A DNA stretch of 64,000 bases, taken from contig JAJECX010000001.1 in the NCBI GenBank assembly GCA_022821805.1, positions 186,001-250,000 of the forward strand, given 5' to 3'. Numbering within the stretch: position 1 is the first letter of the stretch; each line of letters begins with the position of its first letter. The notes under the pieces are model-generated. The model was not told the origin of the DNA. It saw nothing but the letters and a program-made list of their open reading frames with translations, and ran no database searches. This document shows, one piece after another, positions 17,949 to 26,707 of the stretch. The position numbers and the translations under genes are program-made. This DNA comes from Anaerolineae bacterium. GTDB lineage: Bacteria; Chloroflexota; Anaerolineae; Aggregatilineales; Phototrophicaceae.

Positions 17949-18228
17949 GCTCTGGATTCTAGTTCGATGGTAGTACAGCGCGCAAATGAAGCATTGACAT
18001 TGGAGATGAGATGAAGAAGCTCGTAAGCTGGCAGTGTGGGCGGCGCCACGCGTCGAACAGACGCAAACTGAAGAAACGACATACGCTCGGATTCGCAAAT
18101 TCGACAGGCATACGCATTTGTGACACAATCGCCGCAGCAATTTGTCCAGTTACTGAATCTCGCGAGTCTACTGCAGGGTATAGGCGCAGAATTTCTCGCG
18201 CTGCGAAGGCAGCTGAAAGGAGCAAGTC

Positions 18229-18999
18229 ATGCGATTCAAGGACAAGATCGCCGTTGTAACCGGCGCCGCTACCGGAATTGGCGGCGCTACCGCCGATGCA
18301 TTCAGCGATGAGGGAGCAAATGTAGTCCTCACCGATGTAAATGAACCTGACCTGGTCGAACGGGCAAAGCGGCTGAACGCCGGTGGAGGCAACTGTATTG
18401 CCGTGTCCGCAGACATATCCAGCCCGGACGATGCGAGGCGAATCGCCGCGGAAGCGGTTTCAGCTTTTGGCGGCATCAATTATCTGGTGGCGAGCGCCGG
18501 CATCCAAACCTATGGTAGCGTAGTCAGCACCGACGAGGATACCTGGGATCGGACGCTGGCGGTGAATGCGAAGGGCGTCTATCTGGCGGCCAAGTATTGT
18601 ATTCCGGAGATGGTCAAGCGCGGTGGCGGCGCGATCGTGACCGTCGCTTCGGTGCAAGGATTGTTCAGCCAGCCCAATGTCGCCGCCTATGCCGCTTCCA
18701 AAGGCGCGGTGATCGCGATGACGCGCACGATGGCAATCGACCATGCGGGCGACAATATTCGCGCAAACAGCATTTGCCCCGGCTCGATTGAGACGCCGCT
18801 CTTGCGCTTCGCCGCCGAGCAGATGCAGCCGGAAGACCCGGAAGGCGCCATCAAGGAGTGGGGCGGTTTGCATGTTCTGGGCCGGGTAGGGCAGCCGGCG
18901 GAGATGGCGCAGGTCGCGCTTTTCCTATGCAGCGATGCCTCGTCATTCGTCACCGGCGCAGCCATAGTCGCTGACGGCGGCTTGACGATTCAGCTGTAG
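18229..18999 (+). CDS. SDR-family oxidoreductase 1 of the catabolic locus
   Basis: A 256-residue classical short-chain dehydrogenase. The cofactor motif TGAATGIGGA lies at residues 11-20, Asp36 (VVLTDV) favours NAD over NADP, and the catalytic Ser141, Tyr154 and Lys158 are in place (SVQG and YAASK). It ends with the family sequence FVTGAAIVADGGLTIQL. The likely reaction is oxidation or reduction of a sugar or sugar-acid hydroxyl. A ribosome-binding site AAGGAG precedes ATG 18229. It opens a plus-strand operon with the mutarotase-like gene and a second SDR, and is about 40 percent identical by eye to that second SDR. Confidence 0.88.
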   Translation: MRFKDKIAVVTGAATGIGGATADAFSDEGANVVLTDVNEPDLVERAKRLNAGGGNCIAVSADISSPDDARRIAAEAVSAFGGINYLVASAGIQTYGSVVSTDEDTWDRTLAVNAKGVYLAAKYCIPEMVKRGGGAIVTVASVQGLFSQPNVAAYAASKGAVIAMTRTMAIDHAGDNIRANSICPGSIETPLLRFAAEQMQPEDPEGAIKEWGGLHVLGRVGQPAEMAQVALFLCSDASSFVTGAAIVADGGLTIQL

Positions 19000-19014
19000 A
19001 CAGGAAGGCGTACG

Positions 19015-20061
19015 ATGGCATGCCACGCGCGGGAAGTCGTCCTGGGAAGAACGATGCGCGCGCTATCAATCGAAAACGACCTAATGTCGGCCATGTTGCT
19101 GCTGGACAAAGGCGCGGACATCTACAGCTTGACTTACAAGCCAAGAGACACCGATGTATTGTGGAAGTCGCCCTGGGGCTTGAAGGAAGCGGCGCGCGGC
19201 TTCGATTCCGCCGGCGACTCGCTGACGGCTTGGCTGGAGGCTTATGCCGGCGGCTGGCAAGTGCTCTTCCCGAATGGCGGATTCGCCAATGAATACAAAG
19301 GCGTCGAACTGGGTTACCACGGCGAGGCTTCGATGAAAGCCTGGGATTACGAGATTATTTGTGACGGAGCTGCTTCGCTTGAAGTGAAACTGTCCGTTCG
19401 TCTGTCGCGCAGCCCGTATTCGCTGGAACGCTGGATGCGGCTGGAGGACGGCAGCCCGATACTGCAAATTCGCGAACGCATTACCAACCATGCGGGTGAA
19501 GCGATGGATTGCATGTGGAGCCATCACCCGGCTTACGGCGCGCCTTTCCTCAGCGAGCATTGCGTCATTGATACGGACGCGCGAAGTCTGCTATCGGATG
19601 ACGGATACCTGGGCGCCAATAACCCGCTCGCGCAAGGCGTCGAGTATACATGGCCGCTTTCGGGCGGGCTCGATTTGACGGCGATCCCCGCGCCCGATCA
19701 GCCGCGCGACTTGCTAGGTTACTTGAAAGACTTCGAAACAGGTTGGTACAGCATCACCAATCGGCAGCTTGGCTTCGGCATCGGATTCAGCTGGGACAAG
19801 GAGGTCTTTCCCTATGCTTGGTTCTGGCAAGAGCTGAATTCTTCGCCCGGCTTCCCCTTTTACAAATGTTCCTACGTCATCGCCATTGAACCGGCCTCGT
19901 CGATTCCCGGGCAGGGCTTGACGGCGGTGATGGAAAAGACCGGGTCGCATCTGACCTTGCAGCCTGGCGAATCGCGCGAGGTCGAGATGAGCGTTGTCTT
20001 TTACGAGTCAAAGACCGGCGTCGAGCATATTGATGGCGCCGGAAATGTCAGATCGAAATGA
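19015..20061 (+). CDS. aldose 1-epimerase-like (galactose mutarotase fold) protein
   Basis: A 348-residue protein of the galactose-mutarotase-like superfamily, close to the DUF4432 or aldose-1-epimerase-related groups. Supporting features are the N-terminal LLDKGADIYSLTYKPRDTDVLWKSPWG, the central LFPNGG, and a pair of motifs ITNHAGEAMDCMWSHHPAYG and YAWFWQEL that carry the His and acidic residues of the sugar pocket. It probably interconverts anomers or recognises the sugar handled by the neighbouring dehydrogenases. It lies 15 bases after SDR 1 with its own GGAAGG site, and its stop overlaps the Shine-Dalgarno region of SDR 2. Confidence 0.8.
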   Translation: MACHAREVVLGRTMRALSIENDLMSAMLLLDKGADIYSLTYKPRDTDVLWKSPWGLKEAARGFDSAGDSLTAWLEAYAGGWQVLFPNGGFANEYKGVELGYHGEASMKAWDYEIICDGAASLEVKLSVRLSRSPYSLERWMRLEDGSPILQIRERITNHAGEAMDCMWSHHPAYGAPFLSEHCVIDTDARSLLSDDGYLGANNPLAQGVEYTWPLSGGLDLTAIPAPDQPRDLLGYLKDFETGWYSITNRQLGFGIGFSWDKEVFPYAWFWQELNSSPGFPFYKCSYVIAIEPASSIPGQGLTAVMEKTGSHLTLQPGESREVEMSVVFYESKTGVEHIDGAGNVRSK

Positions 20062-20078
20062 GGGGAGACGCCAGAAGC

Positions 20079-20858
20079 ATGCGGCGGCGATTTGAAGACA
20101 AGGTCGTTATTGTGACGGGCGCGGGGAAGGGCATCGGGCGCGCCTGCGCGATCGCTTTCGCTCAAGAAGGAGCGAGCGTCGTCATCGCCGATATCGATCG
20201 CGAAGCTGGCGTAGGCACTGAGCGACTGATTGATGATAGGGGCGGGCGATCGTTGTTTGTGCAAGGCGATATCGCCGACGAAGCCTACGTCAAGCACCTG
20301 GTTGGCGAGACGGTAAGACATTTCGGCCGAATCGACATTTTGCACAACAACGCCGGCGTCGTCCGCTATGGCACGGTGGTCGAGCAGTCGGTCGAAGACT
20401 GGGATTACCAGATTAATGTCAACTTGCGCGCCATCTTTCTCACTTGCAAATATTGCATACCGGAGATGCAAAAGCGCGGCGGCGGCGCCATCGTCAATAC
20501 GTCGTCAGCGCAGGCGGTGGCGTCGCAGCGGACGGTCGCAGCTTATGCCGCTTCCAAGGGCGCAGTGGCGAGTTTCACCACCACGGTCGCGCTGGATCAT
20601 GCGCGCGAGAATATCCGCTGCAATTGCATCGCGCCCGGCTCGATTCATACGCCGATGCTGGATGAGGCGGCCGAGCTCTTCGGGCCGGAAAATCCGGAGA
20701 GGGCGATTCGCGGCTGGGGCGAGCAGCACCCGATTGGACGTGTCGGGAGGACCGATGAGGTGGCGAAGCTGGTGCTTTTTCTGGCCAGTGACGAGGCCTC
20801 CTTCATCACTGGCGCCTTCTATCGAATTGACGGCGGCTTGCTGTCGTCTCTTCTGTAG
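20079..20858 (+). CDS. SDR-family oxidoreductase 2 of the catabolic locus
   Basis: A 259-residue classical SDR with TGAGKGIG near residue 13, NNAG at 90-93, catalytic Ser143, Tyr156 and Lys160, and the C-terminal FITGAFYRIDGGL. Asp38 (VVIADID) again suggests NAD. An ATG at 20058 overlaps the previous stop, but AGGGGAGA (20060-20067) is placed correctly for ATG 20079, so this was chosen. Similarity to SDR 1 across the full length (same KYCIPEM and AAYAASKGAV blocks) points to an old duplication, perhaps acting on successive intermediates. It converges on the enolase-like gene with only nine bases between stops. Confidence 0.87.
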   Translation: MRRRFEDKVVIVTGAGKGIGRACAIAFAQEGASVVIADIDREAGVGTERLIDDRGGRSLFVQGDIADEAYVKHLVGETVRHFGRIDILHNNAGVVRYGTVVEQSVEDWDYQINVNLRAIFLTCKYCIPEMQKRGGGAIVNTSSAQAVASQRTVAAYAASKGAVASFTTTVALDHARENIRCNCIAPGSIHTPMLDEAAELFGPENPERAIRGWGEQHPIGRVGRTDEVAKLVLFLASDEASFITGAFYRIDGGLLSSLL

Positions 20859-20867
20859 CGCCGACGG

Positions 20868-22124
20868 TTAATCTCGCAGGGGCAGCCCTTCAATCTGTTC
20901 GAGATAGAGCAGGCGATTATATTTCGCCAGCCGCTCAGATTGCGTGATCGATCCAACCTTGATGAAATCGCCAGCCCAGCCCACCGCCAGGTCAGCCAGC
21001 CAGTCGTCTTCGGTTTCGCCGCTGCGAGCGCTGACGACGATTTGCCAGCCGGCGCCTCGCGCAAGGCGGAGCGCCGCCAGCGCTTCCGTCAATGTGCCGA
21101 TCTGATTGACCTTCAGCAGCAGGCTGTTGGCGGCTTCAGATGATATGGCGCGCTCGATCCGCGCCGGATTGGTGCAGAGCAGGTCATCGCCCAAGATCAT
21201 CTGCGATTTGCCAAGTCGCTCGTAGAGCAGGCGCCAACCCGCCCAGTCCGCTTCATCTAAGCCATCTTCAACACTGATGATGGGAAAGCGCCACGCCCAA
21301 GTTTCGATTCTTTCGACCATCTGAGCGCTGGACAGAGCGACGCCATCCAGGTGATAGCGTCCGTCGGCATAAAACTGCGAGGCGGCGACATCGACGGTCA
21401 GCGCGACATCCTCGCCGGGACGGTAGCCCGCGATTTCGATCGCCTCGTCGGCGGTCTGCAGCATCGCTTCAGATGATTCAAACGGGGGCGCCAACCCGCC
21501 TTCGTCCGCGGTCAATAGGCGCGTGCCGTAGCGATCAAGCGTCAGGTTCGCAGCAGCGCGAAACACATCCGATGTCACTTCCAGCGTGCGGCGCATGGAC
21601 TGCGCAGTCGGCACGACAAGCTGAACATCCTGGACGGCGACTTGCCCGCCGGCGTGCGCGCCGCCGCTGAAGAGATTGATCATGGGTATCGGCAGGCGGT
21701 GATGAGCGTCGGCCATCTGCGCCAGATGCGCGTAGAGCGGCTGTTTACCTTGCGCCGCCTGCGCGCGGCAGAATGCCAGCGAAACGCCGAGAATCGCGTT
21801 GGCGCCGAGGCGTGACTTCTTGCAGGCGCCGTCCAGCTTAATCAGCGCTGAGTCAAGCGCCGCTTGGTCGCTGAAGTCTTCGCCGGCTAGTGCGAGATTA
21901 ATCTCATGATTAATGTTGTCCACCGCTTTCAAGCAGCCCAATCCGCCGTAGCGCTCCCGATCGCCGTCTCGCAATTCCAAGGCTTCGGCGGCGCCGGTGG
22001 ATGCGCCTGATGGCACGGATGCCTGGCCCCGCGAGCCGTCGGCAAGCTGGCAAGTGGCGAGGAGGGTGGGGCGTCCGCGGCTGTCCAGGATCTCAACCGC
22101 CGATACCGATTCGATCTCACTCAC
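20868..22124 (-). CDS. enolase paralogue with altered catalytic residues
   Basis: A 418-residue full-length enolase-fold protein. Retained relative to housekeeping enolase: SGASTG loop, H157 (yeast H159), E208 (E211), metal ligands D244, E286 and D313, K338 (K345), R367-S368 (R374-S375) and K389 (K396). Changed: yeast E168 is D166, and yeast H373 of the SHRSGETED loop is Ala366 (SARSGETED). The conserved AASEFY reads AASQFY. These changes, and its place in a sugar catabolic operon with a kinase and an MR/MLE enzyme, argue that it is not the glycolytic enolase but acts on another 2-phospho-acid. It overlaps the kinase gene by eight bases. Housekeeping enolase should exist elsewhere in the genome. 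Confidence 0.85.
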   Translation of the reverse strand: MSEIESVSAVEILDSRGRPTLLATCQLADGSRGQASVPSGASTGAAEALELRDGDRERYGGLGCLKAVDNINHEINLALAGEDFSDQAALDSALIKLDGACKKSRLGANAILGVSLAFCRAQAAQGKQPLYAHLAQMADAHHRLPIPMINLFSGGAHAGGQVAVQDVQLVVPTAQSMRRTLEVTSDVFRAAANLTLDRYGTRLLTADEGGLAPPFESSEAMLQTADEAIEIAGYRPGEDVALTVDVAASQFYADGRYHLDGVALSSAQMVERIETWAWRFPIISVEDGLDEADWAGWRLLYERLGKSQMILGDDLLCTNPARIERAISSEAANSLLLKVNQIGTLTEALAALRLARGAGWQIVVSARSGETEDDWLADLAVGWAGDFIKVGSITQSERLAKYNRLLYLEQIEGLPLRD

Positions 22125-23148
22125 GGATGCGCCTCAGTTCCGCGCCGAAGGCTTCGATTAGTACTGGTACTTCGGCAATATCCTCTTCGATAAGCGCGAT
22201 AACGATCCGTTTCTGACGGTCGCGCTCGGTGGCATCGAGATATTCAAGCGGCGAGCGACCGGCGACCCGCGCCAGCATGCAAGCCAAAGTGTGCTTTGCG
22301 GCGTAGAGCCGCACAGCGTCGCGGAGATTCGCGGTCAAGTGATTTTGATAGCTTTGCCAATAGTGGCGCGCCAGGTCGAGAAAAGCGTCGCGATGCGCCG
22401 GCAGATGATGCGCCTTGCTCAAGAAATGCGTCAGCGAGAAACCTATGTCGAAGGCGGGGTCGCCAAAGTGGATCACTTCGTAATCGAGGATGATGAGATT
22501 CCCACGATGAATGAGGACGTTTTTTGGGCTGTAATCGCCATGCGCCAGCGCGAATCGACGGGCGCGCGTGTCGTCTATCAGCTGATGCAGAAATGTCGCC
22601 GCCTGCGGCGCCTGCGCCGCGGTATAGCCGTAATACGGCTCCAGGCGCAGTTCTTCGAAGAACCGCTGCTCGGCGAATTCTTCCGCAAGCGCGGGATGGC
22701 GCTCTATCGCGTTGTGGATTTTCGCCAGCAGCGCGCCAAATGTCTCCGCGAAGTCAATGTCGATACAGCCATTCAACAGGAGAGTCTTCCAATTCGCCTG
22801 CGGCTGCGGCACGGCACTCATCGCCAGGATGTGATTCTCATTGTCTTCAAAGATTAGATCGGGAATATGACCGGGAATGATCGTCCCGAGCCGGCGCAAT
22901 CCAGCCGCTTCTCGGTGTATGCGCTCAGGCGCGCTGTACCAGTCAGCTTCGACCCGCAATTTCGCCAGCGCCTGCTTGAGCACCCAGCTTTCGCGTCCTT
23001 CACGCTTGACCAGGACGGCACGGTTGGACACGCCGCCAGCCAGCGCTTGAAACGCGGGCTCTTCCTCATCGTCGAGGAGCCGGCGCTTGCGCAAATATGC
23101 CAGAAGCTGAGCGGGCGCTTCAATATTGATCGCGGCTTTTGGCGGCAT
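22117..23148 (-). CDS. APH / choline-kinase-like phosphotransferase
   Basis: A 343-residue small-molecule kinase of the aminoglycoside-phosphotransferase superfamily. The N-lobe has GGVSNRAVLVKREGRESWVLKQ, with the ATP-anchoring Lys. The Brenner motif is HGDYSPKNVL (catalytic Asp and metal-binding Asn), and LDYE is the DFG-equivalent metal site. In this operon it probably phosphorylates a sugar or sugar acid rather than an antibiotic, possibly making the substrate of the enolase-like protein. ATG 23148 lies ten bases after the MR/MLE stop. The longer frame to 23193 overlaps that gene and was rejected. Confidence 0.8.
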   Translation of the reverse strand: MPPKAAINIEAPAQLLAYLRKRRLLDDEEEPAFQALAGGVSNRAVLVKREGRESWVLKQALAKLRVEADWYSAPERIHREAAGLRRLGTIIPGHIPDLIFEDNENHILAMSAVPQPQANWKTLLLNGCIDIDFAETFGALLAKIHNAIERHPALAEEFAEQRFFEELRLEPYYGYTAAQAPQAATFLHQLIDDTRARRFALAHGDYSPKNVLIHRGNLIILDYEVIHFGDPAFDIGFSLTHFLSKAHHLPAHRDAFLDLARHYWQSYQNHLTANLRDAVRLYAAKHTLACMLARVAGRSPLEYLDATERDRQKRIVIALIEEDIAEVPVLIEAFGAELRRIRE

Positions 23149-23158
23149 GATCCGGGGA

Positions 23159-24262
23159 CTAGCGCGCTTCAACGACGGGCTGGCCCAGCACATCCCAGCG
23201 TGGCGTCACGCCGAGCCCGGGCGCGGTAGAGGCAGCCATGCGCCCGTGCGCCCGTTGCGGCGCGCCTTGTGCCGTGCTTACCGTGACGTAACTGTTGAAG
23301 TCGGTGGCGGTGAAGAGAAAATCGGTCGGCGTGCTATGCGCCAAATGGGCGATGGCCGCTGTGGTGATGTCGCCGCCCCAGCTGTCCTCAATCGTCATCG
23401 CCACACCCATCGATACACAGAGATCGCGCGCCAGGCTGGCTTGGGTCAAGCCGCCGAATTTGCTGATCTTGATATTGACGACATCCATCGCCTGATCGGC
23501 GTGACCGCGCATAAGCATGTCGATTCCATCGACGTTTTCGTCCAATACAAAGGGATGCGTCGTGCGGCGGCGGATCGAGAGGCATTCTTCATAGGTCAGG
23601 CAGGGCTGCTCGATATAGACATCGATATCATCGACGCCGCGAACGACGCGCGCCGCTTCGTGCATCAGCCAGCCGGTGTTGGCATCGGCGATCAGCTTGT
23701 CGCTCGGTTGTAAGAGATCGGCAACCTGGCGAATGCGCTCAATGTCCATTTGCGGGTCAGCGCCGACCTTGAGCTGGAAGCGCCGATAGCCCTCGCTGCG
23801 GTAACCAGCGACATTCTCCGCCATAGCGTCGGGCGCCTCCTGCGAAATCGCGCGGTATAGCACGAAGTCATCACCGTATCGTCCGCCGAGGAGCGCGCAA
23901 ACCGGCTGCCCGGTCGTTTGACCAAGGATGTCCCAACAAGCCATGTCGATCCCAGATTTGACGTAGGGATGTCCTTTGAGCGCCGCCTCCATACGCCGAT
24001 TGAGCGGTCCAAGCTGCGTCGGATCGCAGCCGAGCAAGTGTGGCGCCAGTTCCTTGATGCCGGCGCGGACGCCGTCGGCATAAGCCGGCAAGTAAAAGGG
24101 ACCAAGCGGACAGACTTCGCCATAACCGGAAATGCCGCTGTCGGTGTCGACGCGGACGATGGTGCTGTCGAAGACTTCGACGGACTTTCCGCCCGACCAT
24201 TTGTAACTGCCTTCATGCAGCGGCAGGTCAACTTGATAGGCGGCGATGCGTTCGATCTTCAT
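23159..24262 (-). CDS. mandelate racemase / muconate lactonizing enzyme family protein (cis-3-hydroxyproline dehydratase-like)
   Basis: A 367-residue enolase-superfamily enzyme. Lys165 in FQLKVG and Lys265/268 in NIKISKFGG are the expected acid-base lysines on either face, and D193, E218 and D241 bind Mg. The N-terminal [21 protein letters not shown] and the closing [14 protein letters not shown] recall the subgroup described as cis-3-hydroxy-L-proline dehydratase, but the sugar-transporter context makes a sugar-acid substrate equally possible. GGAGAGC precedes ATG 24262, excluding the 23-codon longer frame. It follows SDR 3 by 37 bases in the minus operon. Confidence 0.83.
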   Translation of the reverse strand: MKIERIAAYQVDLPLHEGSYKWSGGKSVEVFDSTIVRVDTDSGISGYGEVCPLGPFYLPAYADGVRAGIKELAPHLLGCDPTQLGPLNRRMEAALKGHPYVKSGIDMACWDILGQTTGQPVCALLGGRYGDDFVLYRAISQEAPDAMAENVAGYRSEGYRRFQLKVGADPQMDIERIRQVADLLQPSDKLIADANTGWLMHEAARVVRGVDDIDVYIEQPCLTYEECLSIRRRTTHPFVLDENVDGIDMLMRGHADQAMDVVNIKISKFGGLTQASLARDLCVSMGVAMTIEDSWGGDITTAAIAHLAHSTPTDFLFTATDFNSYVTVSTAQGAPQRAHGRMAASTAPGLGVTPRWDVLGQPVVEAR

Positions 24263-24299
24263 GCTCTCCGAGACTCCCCTCTGCTGATTCCTGATTCCG

Positions 24300-25076
24300 C
24301 TAATCGGCGTGACGCGCGGATAAGCCGCCATCTATGACGATTTCCGTACCGGTAATGTAGCTCGCTTCGTCGCTGGCCAGGAATGCGACCAGCGCTCCAA
24401 TGTTTTCTGGCTCGCCGATTCGCTTCAGCGGATGAAGGTTCTTGACGCGCTCTTCTTCGGCCTCCGGTTCTACCGCGCCTGCGAAGTGATCAAGGACCGG
24501 CTGCGTGCGGACCCAGCCCGGGCTGACGGCGACCGCGCGAATGTTATGCTGCCCCCAATCCAACGCCAGACTGCGCGTCAGACCGAGCAAGCCTGACTTG
24601 GCGACGTTGTAAGGAAAGAAGTTGTCGCTGGTCATGGTCGCGTGGACGCTGGCGATATTCACGATTACGCCGCCTTGCTGAGCCTCCATAATTGGCAGGG
24701 CGTGCTTGCAGCAAAGCCAGGCGCCGCGCAGGTTCAGGCTCATAGACTTCTCCCACTCGTCCACGCTCATTTGCGAGGCATCGTAATGCTGATTGGCGCC
24801 AGCGTTGTTAACCAGGATGTCCAGCTTGCGGAAGCGTTTCATGTGTACCGCGATTCCCGCTACAATGTCGTCCTCGGAGCGAATATCGACTTGCGCGAAT
24901 TGGGCGTCGTAGCCAGCATGACAGAGCTCGTCGGCGGTCAGCCTGCCGCTTTCCTCGTTGATTTCGGCGATGGTCACGCTTGCGCCGTTTGCCGCCAACT
25001 GCTCGGCGATGCCGCGGCCAATGCCTTGCCCGGCGCCGGTGACGAATGCCGACTTATCGGTTAGGCGCTGGCACAT
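24300..25076 (-). CDS. SDR-family oxidoreductase 3 of the catabolic locus
   Basis: A 258-residue classical [11 protein letters not shown] near residue 13, NNAG at 90-93, catalytic Ser143, Tyr156 and Lys160 (SVHA, YNVAK), and a C-terminal [13 protein letters not shown]. It heads the minus-strand operon that continues into the MR/MLE enzyme, the kinase and the enolase paralogue, and is transcribed from a promoter that faces the transporter promoter. Glu38 (TIAEIN) suggests NAD preference. It differs from SDR 1 and 2 in its substrate loop (after ASV). Confidence 0.87.
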   Translation of the reverse strand: MCQRLTDKSAFVTGAGQGIGRGIAEQLAANGASVTIAEINEESGRLTADELCHAGYDAQFAQVDIRSEDDIVAGIAVHMKRFRKLDILVNNAGANQHYDASQMSVDEWEKSMSLNLRGAWLCCKHALPIMEAQQGGVIVNIASVHATMTSDNFFPYNVAKSGLLGLTRSLALDWGQHNIRAVAVSPGWVRTQPVLDHFAGAVEPEAEEERVKNLHPLKRIGEPENIGALVAFLASDEASYITGTEIVIDGGLSARHAD

Positions 25077-25119
25077 ATCAGACTATCCATGACACCGCTA
25101 AGGCTTCACTGTGATCATG

Positions 25120-25148
25120 ACAATAAATCGACGGATTCCCTTTGTCAA
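25120..25148 (-). promoter_or_regulatory. promoter of the SDR 3 operon
   Basis: On the minus strand TTGACA (25148-25143), a 17-base spacer and TATTGT (25125-25120) form a good sigma-70-type promoter, predicting a start near 25113, about 37 bases before the SDR 3 ATG. Confidence 0.65.
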
Positions 25149-25150
25149 CA

Positions 25151-25169
25151 ATCGCGTCTGAAATGCGAT
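25151..25169. promoter_or_regulatory. operator-like dyad between divergent promoters
   Basis: ATCGC (25151-25155) and GCGAT (25165-25169) form an inverted repeat with nine bases between the arms. It is flanked by two direct GTCAAC copies (25144-25149 and 25171-25176) that overlap or abut the two -35 boxes. A protein bound here would cover both promoters at once. Confidence 0.45.
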
Positions 25170-25177
25170 AGTCAACT

Positions 25178-25206
25178 TTGACAGATGCATGGCTTTATGT
25201 TAGAAA
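25178..25206 (+). promoter_or_regulatory. promoter of the ABC transporter operon
   Basis: TTGACA (25178-25183), a 17-base spacer and TAGAAA (25201-25206, four of six) predict a transcript starting near 25213 with a leader of about 50 bases. GAAGGAG precedes the first gene. Confidence 0.65.
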
Positions 25207-25265
25207 CCATCGAGAGATCGCCACCCGCTTCTCGAATCTTTAATGTCATTTAGAAGGAGTTCGCA

Positions 25266-26579
25266 ATGCAAACGAGAATAGTTAGTCGCATTTTGCTCGC
25301 TGTAATAATCTTGCTACTGATTGGCGCGCTGCCGCTCGCGGCGCAAGACGACGGAGAAGTGCAAGAGTTGGGCACGGGCGAAATTGAAATCAACTTCTGG
25401 AGCGGTCTTGGCGGACCTGATGGTCAATCCATGACCGACCTGATCACACGCTTCGCTGAAGAAAACCCGGACGTCACCATCAATTACCAGATCCTTGGTT
25501 GGGGCACTTTCTTCGACAAGCTCTCGGCGGCGATAGTCGCCGGCAGCGGCGGACCTGACTTGATGACGCTGTGGCATTCAGTCGTGCCGCAATACGCCCT
25601 GACCGGGCACATCATGCCGGTAGCGGAGCAGATGTTCAACTTAGGCATGTTGGACAAAGACGACTTCAGCACGGCGTTGTTGGACTCGGTCTCCTTTGAT
25701 GGCGAGGTCTATCCGGTGCCATTCGACAACTACGGCTCGGGCCTATACGTCAACACGCGCCTGCTGGAGCGCGCCGGCATCTCGTTTGACGACCCGCCTG
25801 AGAATGGCGAAGAGTTCCTGGAGTATGTACGCCGTCTAACCTGGGACGAGAACGGCAACAATCCGGGCGACGAGGGTTTTGACACCGACAGCATCGCCGT
25901 CTGGCCGCTTTCAATCGGCTGGAATCGCGTCACGGTAACGCCAGCGCTCTATCAGTGGGGCACGGACGTCGTGACACCCGCTCCTGAAGCAGAGGTGCTT
26001 ATCGATAGCGAGGAGGCCAAAGCCGCCGTTCAATATTTCCATGACTTGGTCTTCGAGCACCACGTGCTGCCCGGTGTCAACTGGAGTGGCGAGTTGATGC
26101 TGAACGATGGCTTGTCGATGTACCTCGACGGCGCCTGGACCTATAACTTCTACAACACCAACATGGAGGATGGTCAGATTGCCTTCTGGCCCTACCCGCG
26201 CCTGGGTCCCGAACGCGGCTCCACCATCATGTGGTCGCATACCTTGGCGGTCACGTCCAACATTGAACCCGACACGCTTGAAGCGACCATGCGACTGATC
26301 CAATTCTTGTCCGATAACTCTAAAGAGCACAGCATCAAGACCGGCATGCCGTCCGCGCGCCTGTCGCTGCGCACCGAAGATCTTGCCGATCAGATTTGGA
26401 CCTTCGGTACCTTGACAACGCAGATGGCGGCTGAAGGCGTTCCTGAATATCAGTCCGAGCGCTTCACCGAGGTCGAGGATATCATGGCGGCCGCCTACTC
26501 CTCGATCTTCACCGGGCAGCAGACGGTAGAAGAAGGCTTGGATGACGCCGCCCAGCGCATCCGCCGCGCGCTGCGCTAA
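25266..26579 (+). CDS. ABC transporter extracellular solute-binding protein (sugar type)
   Basis: A 437-residue family-1 solute-binding protein that captures a sugar or related compound for the two permeases encoded next. The signal peptide (about residues 1-26) ends in a conventional Ala-x-Ala-type site (LPLAAQ) with no lipobox Cys. The mature protein shows INFWSGLGGPDG at its N-terminus, GGPDLMTLWHS, PFDNYGSGLYVNTRLLERAG and GAWTYNFYNT, all typical of CUT1 binding proteins. GAAGGAG lies at correct spacing before ATG 25266. A stable hairpin follows the gene, which may keep its message abundant. Confidence 0.9.
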   Translation: MQTRIVSRILLAVIILLLIGALPLAAQDDGEVQELGTGEIEINFWSGLGGPDGQSMTDLITRFAEENPDVTINYQILGWGTFFDKLSAAIVAGSGGPDLMTLWHSVVPQYALTGHIMPVAEQMFNLGMLDKDDFSTALLDSVSFDGEVYPVPFDNYGSGLYVNTRLLERAGISFDDPPENGEEFLEYVRRLTWDENGNNPGDEGFDTDSIAVWPLSIGWNRVTVTPALYQWGTDVVTPAPEAEVLIDSEEAKAAVQYFHDLVFEHHVLPGVNWSGELMLNDGLSMYLDGAWTYNFYNTNMEDGQIAFWPYPRLGPERGSTIMWSHTLAVTSNIEPDTLEATMRLIQFLSDNSKEHSIKTGMPSARLSLRTEDLADQIWTFGTLTTQMAAEGVPEYQSERFTEVEDIMAAAYSSIFTGQQTVEEGLDDAAQRIRRALR

Positions 26580-26610
26580 TTGATCGAGCCGATTCAATTC
26601 TTTGGAAAGC

Positions 26611-26637
26611 CGAGCCTCATCACAATGGTGAGGCTCG
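26611..26637 (+). other. intercistronic hairpin
   Basis: CGAGCCTCA (26611-26619) pairs perfectly with TGAGGCTCG (26629-26637) around a nine-base loop, with no T-run after it. It lies between the binding-protein and first permease genes, where such hairpins often protect the upstream message or lower expression of the downstream genes. Confidence 0.6.
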
Positions 26638-26707
26638 TTACCCGAAATGTGATTGAGTGCGATTGACCGCTCTTTTTGCGGCTTGATATCAACGCTCGGG
26701 ACCTTGA

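Noticed and set aside
18118-18128. TTGTGACACAA palindrome as a CRP-type site
   Set aside because: The arms touch across a single base and do not match TGTGA-N6-TCACA; it may be chance.
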